This document shows, piece by piece, positions 1-4,358 of a DNA stretch of 8,561 nt. Under the pieces are notes generated by a model. That model saw nothing but the letters and a program-made list of their open reading frames with translations. It searched no databases and was not told where the DNA came from. Within the stretch, counting starts at the first letter, position 1, and each line of letters begins with the position of its first letter. Source of the DNA: Kiritimatiellales bacterium. Its GTDB lineage: Bacteria > Verrucomicrobiota > Kiritimatiellia > Kiritimatiellales > Pontiellaceae. The DNA lies in NCBI GenBank assembly GCA_030630445.1, contig DAOVNC010000137.1:1-8561 (forward strand), given 5' to 3'. The position numbers were made by a program, and so were the translations under genes.

Positions 1-89
1 CTCCTGCGGAGTGAAGCGGGGCTACACCGCAAGGATTTCTTTTGCGTATAGCACCGCTTCGCCCCGTCTTCCGAGGACGCTCGGATTTG
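1..89. repeat. Short gene-free end with imperfect inverted repeat
   Basis: No gene is supported here; this is the region just beyond the stop codon of the minus-strand DsrE-like gene. GAAGCGG at 13-19 is the exact reverse complement of CCGCTTC at 54-60, and inside it CGCAA (28-32) pairs with TTGCG (42-46), so the DNA can fold as a two-part hairpin. There is no U-run that would make it a clear intrinsic terminator. It could be a copy of a dispersed intergenic repeat or a weak 3' end structure for the minus-strand operon. The window edge prevents a decision. Confidence 0.35.
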
Positions 90-584
90 CTACGTAAAGA
101 TAATCTCCGCACCGGCGGAGAGTTCGTAGAACTCGCCCACGGTGAGCACCTTTTCCATCTGGGGGCAGAAGTCCTCCAGATTCAGGTGGAACATGTCGAC
201 GGTGGCCTTGCAGGCATAGATTTTTCCGCCGGCGTCGTGGATCATTTCGATGAATTCGGGAATGGGCGGAATATCGAGCGCCTCCATTTCCTTCATCATC
301 ATCTTGGTCGCGAACGCGGACATTCCGGGAAGGGCTCCCATCCAAGTGGGCAGGGCCATGCCTTTGGCATCCGGCACCCGCATGGCGGGATTGCCGACCG
401 TAGCGATTTTGATTTTGTCGTTGTAGTTCTTCAGGATGGCGTACAGCCCGAAGAAGGTGAAGAAGATCGAGGCCTCGATGCCTTCCATCCGGGCGCCATT
501 GGCCATGATCAGGGCGGGATAGATTCCCTCCAGCGACCCCTTCGAACAGACGAGTGATACTTTTTTTATTTTTCCTTCTGACAT
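90..584 (-). CDS. DsrE-like sulfur-relay protein
   Basis: The 164-residue protein has the compact alpha/beta fold signature of the DsrE/DsrF/DsrH-like family: a first strand (KKVSLVCSKG, residues 7-16), a hydrophobic helix (about 20-32), a second strand ending in the FFTFFG motif (41-46), a Met/Pro-rich insert (about 64-100) and a final part with YACKATVDMF (123-132). Cys125 is in the position of the sulfur-carrying cysteine of DsrE/DsrE2 proteins; Cys13 and Cys140 are extra. The family carries sulfane sulfur as a persulfide in the cytoplasm and passes it to TusA or DsrC-type partners. I chose the ATG at 582-584 because AGGAGG lies 5 nt upstream of it; an in-frame ATG at 632 would extend the protein into the upstream gene. 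It starts 13 nt after the DsrC-like gene, so it is probably co-transcribed and translationally coupled. It is a divergent paralogue of the DsrE2-like protein at 2942-3496. Exact partners are inferred. Confidence 0.85.
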   Translation of the reverse strand: MSEGKIKKVSLVCSKGSLEGIYPALIMANGARMEGIEASIFFTFFGLYAILKNYNDKIKIATVGNPAMRVPDAKGMALPTWMGALPGMSAFATKMMMKEMEALDIPPIPEFIEMIHDAGGKIYACKATVDMFHLNLEDFCPQMEKVLTVGEFYELSAGAEIIFT

Positions 585-597
585 GGCTTCCTCCTGG

Positions 598-915
598 TTA
601 GATGCAACTGGCTGGCTTCGGCAGTCCGGCAATCTTGGATGATTTCTTCAGCGGACCGCCCGGGAACAGATCGTAGAGATCCTTGGTGGGAATGCCGCCC
701 GCATTCTTGACGCGGCGGATGGTAGGCATAACACCCTTTTCCTTATAGTCCTGCCGCAGAAAATTGAGGATCTTCCAGTGTCCATCAGACAGCTCGCCGA
801 TTTCCTCTTCCTGGGCCAGCACCGCCCCCATGGCTTCGGTCCATTGGTCGGGGTTCGTGAAGTATCCCTCTTCGTTCACATCTACGGTTGTTCCGGCAAT
901 TTCTCTTGTAGGCAT
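598..915 (-). CDS. DsrC/TusE-family sulfur carrier, one C-terminal-arm cysteine
   Basis: The 105-residue protein matches the DsrC/TusE/DsrC-like family over its full usual length, including GYFTNPDQW (residues 17-25), the DGHWKILNFLR helix (44-54) and the flexible C-terminal arm ending GLPKPASCI. The penultimate cysteine (CysA of DsrC) is present. The second arm cysteine of true DsrC (CysB, 11 positions earlier in the KKxCKxAGLP context) is serine here: KKSSKIAGLP. Known DsrC needs both cysteines for the trisulfide/disulfide cycle with DsrAB and HdrD-like partners, whereas TusE-type proteins keep only CysA and act as sulfur acceptors from TusBCD. So this is more likely a persulfide carrier than a classical DsrC. 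There is no DsrAB in the window. The start codon is inside the last codons of the SQR gene and has a strong AAGGAGGAG ribosome-binding site. Genes for DsrE and SQR flank it in the same operon. Confidence 0.88.
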   Translation of the reverse strand: MPTREIAGTTVDVNEEGYFTNPDQWTEAMGAVLAQEEEIGELSDGHWKILNFLRQDYKEKGVMPTIRRVKNAGGIPTKDLYDLFPGGPLKKSSKIAGLPKPASCI

Positions 916-2168
916 AGCTCCTCCTTCTCCTTTTTAGGTAGTCTTTTTCCAACGGGGGTCATTTTCGTGGTAATGCCCGGCATCGGACGGGCTTTCATTA
1001 ACAGGTTCCAGTAGATCCACCTGAACGCCATTTTGCCCCAATGGTTGATCCGCGTCTCCTTCAGCAACGAGAACGGTCCAAGACCGGGAAGCGGGAACGT
1101 TCCCTCCACCGGTTCGAGGTCATAGTTAAAGTCGATCAGGAACGCCTTGCCGTTTCCGGACTCGATGAAGCAGTTGGCGTGACCGTCGAAATCTTCCTTG
1201 AGCGGCTTGCCGTCAATGTAGAGCTGGATGTTTTCGGTCAGCACGTCCGCCTGGAAGTGCGCCACCGACCCGGCCTTGGAACTGGGCAGGTCGGTGGCGT
1301 CGCCGATCACAAAAATATTTTCATGCGCTTTCGACTGCAACGTATGCTTGTGCGTCGGGATAAAGTTCAGGTCGTCGCCCAGCCCCGAACGCTCAATAAC
1401 CGAATCGCCCATATTGGTCGGGATGCTCACGAGCAGGTCGTATTCAATCTCGCGCTCGTCGAACGAAATGATTTTCTTGGCCACACCGTCAACGCGCTCA
1501 ACGGCATAGTCGGGCTCAAAGTGAATATTCTTGTCGGTCAGCATGCCACCGAGCACCACCGCGCAGTTGTGCTTGGTGAAGGCTTCGGAGAGCGGAGAGA
1601 TGTAGATTAGCTCCGTTTTATCGCGGATGCCGCGGTTGCGTAGATAGGCATCGGCCAGCAGCGTGAATTCGAGCGGAGCGACGGGGCACTTGATCGGCAT
1701 TTCGCAGAGATGGACGACTAGCTTGCCGCCCTCGAAGGTTTTCAGCCGTTCGGCCAAGGCGACCGCGCCTTCGATCGTGTAGAAGTCGAAGGCATCCTTC
1801 ATCCAGCCTTCGCCCGTTAGCCCTTCAATCTCGTCGGGAACGATTTTCGAGCCGGTTGCGATGATCAGGATATCGTAGTCCAGTTGCTGCCCGCCTTCGA
1901 GATACACGACCTTTTCTTCCGCCTTGACAACATCGATCCCCTGCTGGACATACTCGACCTTCTTTGGGATAAAGTCGGCCTTGGGCTTGCAGACATCCTC
2001 TTTGGAGTAGGTGCCAAACGGGATAAAAAGAAAGCCCGGCTGGTAGTAGTGCGTCTTGTGCTGGTCCACCACGGTGATTTTCCACTGGCTGAGATCCAGT
2101 TTCTTCACCAGATGGTTGGCCATCATCGTTCCTGCCGACCCTGCTCCGAGTATCAATATCCGCTTCAT
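882..2168 (-). CDS. sqr: Sulfide:quinone oxidoreductase-like flavoprotein
   Basis: This 428-residue FAD protein belongs to the SQR/flavocytochrome c sulfide dehydrogenase branch of the two-dinucleotide-binding-domain flavoproteins. An N-terminal ADP-binding motif GAGSAG is at residues 8-13, QPGFLFIPFG at 43-52, an ATGS flavin-contact motif at 104-107 and the second FAD motif VIGDATDLP at 287-295. Cys161 (IKCPVAPLE) and Cys333 (HANCFIES) match the redox-active cysteine pair of SQR; Cys155 lies close to the first. The C-terminal 365-395 stretch is amphipathic and rich in aromatic and basic residues, as in SQR membrane-attachment helices. No signal peptide is seen, so it would sit on the cytoplasmic side of the membrane, oxidise sulfide to persulfide or polysulfide and reduce quinone. 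It is first in the minus-strand operon; its start has a purine-rich GAGGCGAGGGGG leader. Its last 34 nt overlap the DsrC-like gene. The SQR subtype is unassigned, and related persulfide-handling flavoproteins are possible. Confidence 0.85.
   Translation of the reverse strand: MKRILILGAGSAGTMMANHLVKKLDLSQWKITVVDQHKTHYYQPGFLFIPFGTYSKEDVCKPKADFIPKKVEYVQQGIDVVKAEEKVVYLEGGQQLDYDILIIATGSKIVPDEIEGLTGEGWMKDAFDFYTIEGAVALAERLKTFEGGKLVVHLCEMPIKCPVAPLEFTLLADAYLRNRGIRDKTELIYISPLSEAFTKHNCAVVLGGMLTDKNIHFEPDYAVERVDGVAKKIISFDEREIEYDLLVSIPTNMGDSVIERSGLGDDLNFIPTHKHTLQSKAHENIFVIGDATDLPSSKAGSVAHFQADVLTENIQLYIDGKPLKEDFDGHANCFIESGNGKAFLIDFNYDLEPVEGTFPLPGLGPFSLLKETRINHWGKMAFRWIYWNLLMKARPMPGITTKMTPVGKRLPKKEKEELCLQEKLPEQP
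918..926 (-). promoter_or_regulatory. Strong ribosome-binding site of the DsrC-like gene inside the SQR coding region
   Basis: On the minus strand AAGGAGGAG stands 2 nt before the ATG at 913-915 (4 nt from the AGGAGG core). It is part of the SQR coding sequence, where it encodes part of the Lys/Glu-rich tail (KEKEEL). It decides the start of the DsrC-like gene and makes translational coupling with SQR likely. Confidence 0.75.
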
Positions 2169-2186
2169 ACCCCCTCGCCTCCGCTA

Positions 2187-2210
2187 TAATATTAGCTATT
2201 TAGAATATTC
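2187..2210. promoter_or_regulatory. Candidate ArsR-type operator over the sqr promoter
   Basis: Two 8-bp perfect palindromes, TAATATTA (2187-2194) and GAATATTC (2203-2210), have centres 16 bp apart, about 20-40 bp upstream of the SQR start codon. The stretch also contains ATTA-N8-GAAT (2191-2206), one base from the ATTC-N8-GAAT form I recall for SqrR/BigR-type ArsR repressors. On the minus strand TATTAT (2186-2191) could be a -10 element, so a bound repressor would block transcription; no good -35 is seen. AAT ATT-type sequence also recurs at 2518-2526 before the ArsR gene. The site is a prediction from sequence symmetry. Confidence 0.4.
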
Positions 2211-2245
2211 AGATACTTAACGGCATACCGATTCATCGTCAAGCA

Positions 2246-2270
2246 AATGCCGACCAATTTACTCGGCATT
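2246..2270. repeat. Perfect 8-bp inverted repeat
   Basis: AATGCCGA at 2246-2253 and TCGGCATT at 2263-2270 are exact reverse complements separated by 9 nt. It lies about 80 bp upstream of the SQR start and is not followed by a T-run. It may be a binding site for a dimeric regulator or a DNA/RNA hairpin; which of these cannot be told from the sequence. Confidence 0.45.
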
Positions 2271-2516
2271 GCCGACTTTAGATGGAATCTAATCAGTAAT
2301 ACAACTACACCATTAGCCTGTTAACTTGGTCGTGCGCAGCAGGGATTCCAATTCATGCATCCGGCGACAGAATGTCTAAGCGTTGCATCATCATGTACTT
2401 ATACTGTTAGTAATTATTTAACATCCCACCGGGCCAAATTTTATATTCCTGTAAAACAGCCCTGCCCCCCGGCATGAAGAAAAAGGTGAGTGATCTGGTC
2501 ATATTCATTAGTTTAT

Positions 2517-2522
2517 TATAAT
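2517..2522 (+). promoter_or_regulatory. Candidate -10 box of the ArsR-led operon
   Basis: A perfect TATAAT hexamer lies 51 bp before the ATG at 2574. A start of transcription near 2529 would put the in-frame GTG at 2490 outside the mRNA, which supports the ATG start of the regulator. The expected -35 position (around 2493-2500) does not look like TTGACA, so the promoter may be weak, activated or read by a different sigma factor. Confidence 0.4.
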
Positions 2523-2573
2523 ATTCTGCTTTTTTACTTTACTCCCCCTGGAGCGGCTCGTACTTTAGCAACC

Positions 2574-2915
2574 ATGAAACCATGCAACTTCGAGCTTTTT
2601 GAACTACAGGCGGAACTCTGCCAGATGATGGCCAACCCCAAGCGGATCGCCATTGTCGAGATTCTCGGCCGGGGCGAACGCAGTGTCGGCGAACTGGCCG
2701 AAGCCCTGTCCACCTCCATCAGCACGGTGAGCCAGCACCTGCGCACCATGAAGGACAAGGGTGTGGTGGTGAACCGCAAGGAAGCCCAAACCGTCTACTA
2801 CCACCTCAAGAACCCCAAGCTGATCGAAGGCTGCCATATCATGCGCGAAGTCCTGCTCGAAGAGATGGAGTTGCAGGGGCGCATCGCCCGGAACTACGAC
2901 GAAATTACCGTTTAA
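2574..2915 (+). CDS. ArsR-family winged-helix transcriptional regulator
   Basis: The 113-residue protein has the complete ArsR/SmtB fold order: helix 1 (about 6-19), MANPKRIAIVEIL (19-31), the helix-turn-helix SVGELAEALSTSISTVSQHLRTM (37-59), the wing GVVVNRKEAQTVYYHLK (63-79) and the dimerisation helix starting around 81. ArsR proteins are usually dimeric repressors released by metals or by thiol oxidation/persulfidation. The cysteines are Cys4, Cys16 and Cys87. The first cysteine of the BigR/SqrR persulfide sensor pair, normally just before SVGEL, is absent (GRGERSVGEL). A Cys16/Cys87 pair in helices 1 and 5 could be an alternative sensor (inference). I chose ATG 2574 because the 28 residues from a GTG at 2490 are hydrophobic and unlike the family. 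It has only a weak ribosome-binding site. It starts the plus-strand operon and faces the sqr operon, so it probably regulates both. Confidence 0.88.
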   Translation: MKPCNFELFELQAELCQMMANPKRIAIVEILGRGERSVGELAEALSTSISTVSQHLRTMKDKGVVVNRKEAQTVYYHLKNPKLIEGCHIMREVLLEEMELQGRIARNYDEITV

Positions 2916-2941
2916 CCAACCCTAACTGCTGGAGAAAACAG

Positions 2942-3496
2942 ATGAGTGATGAAAACCAAAATATGGAAGAGATGATCAAACAGCTGACCGCCCGCGTGGA
3001 GGCGCTGGAAGAAAACGCCCCGAACGACAAGCTAACCATTGGCATGATTAGCGGGAACCTCGACTACACCATCGCCGCACTCATCGTTGCCCTGGGTGCA
3101 ACGGCCTACGACATGGAAGTGGATCTGTTCTTCACCTTCTGGTCGATCGCCGCCCTGCGCGACCCGAAGAAGCATCCGAAGAAGGATTCCCTCGGTAAAA
3201 TGTTTGGCGCGATGCTGCCGTCGAGTTCGAAGAAGCTCCCGCTTTCCAAGATGCAGATGCTCGGCATGGGTCCGCCGATGATCCGCGCGGTGATGAAGAT
3301 GCACAAAGCCAAGTCTCTCGAAGAACTGATCAAGGACGCCGCCGAATTCGGTATCCGCATCCACATCTGCGAGATGTCGATGGATGTGATGGGCTTCAAG
3401 AAAGAGGAGATGATCGACTACCCGCACATGGACTTTGTCGGCGTCGGCACCTTCGTCGACATGTTCCAGGACTCCAAGCAGTGCTGGTTTATGTAG
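2942..3496 (+). CDS. DsrE2-like sulfur-relay protein with N-terminal coiled coil
   Basis: The 184-residue protein is a DsrE/DsrF/DsrH-like (DsrE2/peroxiredoxin-like) family member. After a charged helix that can form a coiled coil (residues about 5-25), it has the strand TIGMISGNLD (32-41), helix (42-55), VDLFFTFWSI (60-69), a Lys/Met/Pro-rich insert (75-112) and the signature HICEMSMDVMGF (141-152) with Cys143 as the likely persulfide carrier. It ends CWFM with an additional Cys181. The family is cytoplasmic or membrane-associated and exchanges sulfane sulfur with TusA-type proteins. No transmembrane helix is clear here. GGAG 7 nt upstream supports the ATG. It is 26 nt after the ArsR gene and is followed by TusA, a common pairing. 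It shares the fold and FFTF motif with the DsrE-like protein of the opposite operon but is clearly divergent. Confidence 0.87.
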   Translation: MSDENQNMEEMIKQLTARVEALEENAPNDKLTIGMISGNLDYTIAALIVALGATAYDMEVDLFFTFWSIAALRDPKKHPKKDSLGKMFGAMLPSSSKKLPLSKMQMLGMGPPMIRAVMKMHKAKSLEELIKDAAEFGIRIHICEMSMDVMGFKKEEMIDYPHMDFVGVGTFVDMFQDSKQCWFM

Positions 3497-3504
3497 GAGA
3501 CGTA

Positions 3505-3579
3505 ACGAGTAACTCGTAATGCGTAATCATTGGAATCACGAGTTACGCATGACGCATGACGCATTACGAATTACGAATT
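3505..3579. repeat. Inverted array of 7-nt repeats (consensus ACGNNTT)
   Basis: The spacer between the DsrE2-like and TusA genes is built from heptads. Six units run head to tail from 3538 to 3579, all starting ACG, with ACGCATG twice and ACGAATT twice. Three reverse-complement units stand at 3511-3531 (AACTCGT, AATGCGT, then AATCATT). The arm 3511-3524 pairs with 3559-3572 at 13 of 14 positions, and ACGAGT/ACTCGT at 3505-3517 is a second small hairpin. Short tandem 7-nt repeats are known in intergenic DNA, notably in filamentous cyanobacteria. Their role here is unknown. Confidence 0.75.
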
Positions 3580-3599
3580 AACATAACAAGGAGAAACAA

Positions 3600-3851
3600 A
3601 TGAGTGAAGAACTGAAAGCATTGGAAGTTGCAACAGAAGTAGACGCACGCGGAACGGCTTGCCCGGGACCGTTGCTGGATGCCAAGCGCGCGATCGCGGA
3701 ATGCCCGGAAGGTGGCGTAATGTCCGTTCTCTCTTCCGACGAAGGCACGATCATCGACATCACCCGCTGGTGCAAGAAGATGAAGCACGAGTACCTCGGC
3801 GACTTCGAAGACGACGGTTTCTGGCGCGTGTTCCTGCGCAAATCGGCGTAG
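3600..3851 (+). CDS. tusA: TusA-family sulfur carrier
   Basis: The 83-residue protein is a TusA/SirA-like sulfur-transfer protein. Its ACPGPLLDAKRAI segment (residues 20-32) contains the hallmark CPxP motif (CPGP, 21-24), with Cys21 as the persulfide-carrying residue. The rest follows the two-layer alpha/beta fold: SVLSSDEGTIIDITRWCKKM (42-61, beta strand and second helix) and a final strand GFWRVFLRK (73-81). Cys35 and Cys58 are extra cysteines; an RWCxxxxHE-type arrangement is common in this family. TusA accepts sulfur from desulfurases, rhodaneses or DsrE-like proteins and delivers it within the cytoplasm to DsrC/TusE, Hdr-like complexes or cofactor enzymes. AAGGAG 5 nt upstream supports the start. 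It lies between two heptad-repeat spacers, next to the DsrE2-like gene and upstream of the Hdr-like genes, suggesting a dissimilatory rather than tRNA-thiolation role (inference). Confidence 0.95.
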   Translation: MSEELKALEVATEVDARGTACPGPLLDAKRAIAECPEGGVMSVLSSDEGTIIDITRWCKKMKHEYLGDFEDDGFWRVFLRKSA

Positions 3852-3853
3852 CC

Positions 3854-3950
3854 GGTTTTAGTTGTTGGTTGCCGGTTGCTGGTTGTCAGTAGCCGGCAGC
3901 CGCCCCAAGCACTAAGAACCAAGCACTAAACAACGAACAACCAAGGCAAC
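3854..3950. repeat. Inverted array of 7-nt repeats (GTTGNNG and CAAC type)
   Basis: The spacer after tusA has six direct heptads on 3861-3902, of the form GTTGNNG grading to GTAGCCG and GCAGCCG. The second half, 3906-3947, is again in phase 7, with CAAGCAC occurring at 3906 and 3920. The two halves are complementary in part: 3861-3871 (GTTGTTGGTTG) pairs with 3931-3941 except at one position. It has the same architecture as the spacer before tusA but a different unit sequence. The ribosome-binding site of the next gene (AAGG, about 3943-3946) lies at the end of the second arm, so folding could influence its translation. Confidence 0.7.
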
Positions 3951-3953
3951 GCC

Positions 3954-4358
3954 ATGAAAAGCAAAGAACCCCAACCCAAGATTCTGGTCTTCTCGACCAA
4001 CAGCATCTCCGATCCCGGCATCGACTTGGCCGGAAGCGCGCACATGCACTATTCCACCGCCGTCCAGGTGGTTCCTTTGCCCTGTTCCAGCGGCGTCAAG
4101 CCCTCGTGGATCGTCCATGCCATCAAGCAGGGATTCGATGGCGTCTTCGTGGCGGGTTGCGGCGGCGACTGCGCCTTTCTTGCCGACTGCACTCCCCGCA
4201 CCAGCGCGGTCATCAAAAAAGCGCAGGATCTCATGAAGGAAAACGACATCAGCCCCAAGCGACTGAAAATGTCGGGCCTTTGCTCCGTCTGCGCCGACAA
4301 CTTCGTGGCGCACATGGCCGCGTTCCAAAAAGACCTCAGAAAATTGGAAGAAAAATGA
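3954..4358 (+). CDS. MvhD/hydrogenase iron-sulfur subunit-like protein, divergent cysteines
   Basis: The 134-residue protein follows the MvhD/FlpD family along its length: KILVFSTN (9-16), DLAGSAHMHY (24-33), VQVVPLPCSSGV (37-48), GFDGVFVAGCGGDCAF (60-75) and a final helix. MvhD usually carries a [2Fe-2S] cluster and links HdrA to a hydrogenase or another electron donor. Here the usual first Cys-X2-Cys of the family is replaced by non-cysteine residues. The six cysteines are 44, 69, 73, 79, 110 and 113, so the last strand ends in a new CSVC. This implies a changed cluster or a thiol-exchange role. It is placed directly upstream of the HdrA-like gene, whose ATG overlaps its TGA in the form ATGA, so the two are surely coupled and probably form a complex. 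The ATG at 3954 has AAGG upstream. A function as an electron conduit to HdrA is inferred from family and position. Confidence 0.78.
   Translation: MKSKEPQPKILVFSTNSISDPGIDLAGSAHMHYSTAVQVVPLPCSSGVKPSWIVHAIKQGFDGVFVAGCGGDCAFLADCTPRTSAVIKKAQDLMKENDISPKRLKMSGLCSVCADNFVAHMAAFQKDLRKLEEK

Larger units (their letters stand above)
2169..2573. promoter_or_regulatory. Divergent AT-rich intergenic promoter region
   Basis: This 405 bp gap separates the starts of the SQR gene (minus strand) and the ArsR-family gene (plus strand). It is clearly more AT-rich than the flanking genes and contains no convincing ORF. It holds AT-rich palindromes next to the SQR start (2187-2210), a perfect 8-bp inverted repeat (2246-2270) and a TATAAT box before the ArsR gene (2517-2522). 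Because the regulator is divergent from the sqr operon, this is the natural place for its operators; the control of both operons from here is inferred. The middle part, about 2280-2480, shows no further structure I can name. Confidence 0.6.

Noticed and set aside
13..60. Rho-independent terminator for the minus-strand operon
   Set aside because: The stem is interrupted and no T-run follows on the minus strand, so termination cannot be claimed.
598..915. Calling this a true dissimilatory DsrC
   Set aside because: The second arm cysteine is serine and no dsrAB is present in the window.
2474..2521. 15-codon ORF (starts MKKKVSDL) as a leader peptide before the ArsR gene
   Set aside because: There is no ribosome-binding site or regulatory fold that would support it, and the likely promoter is downstream of its start.
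2490..2573. GTG start giving a 28-residue N-terminal extension to the ArsR protein
   Set aside because: The extension is hydrophobic, unlike the family, has a poorly spaced ribosome-binding site, and would start upstream of the TATAAT box.
3538..3579. CRISPR array
   Set aside because: The units are only 7 nt with no spacers; the array is a heptad tandem repeat.
4106..4354. Upstream extension of the HdrA-like reading frame
   Set aside because: The frame is open by chance across the MvhD-like gene. The MvhD-like frame has the family motifs, the extension is Arg/His-rich without any, and ATG 4355 makes a normal ATGA overlap.
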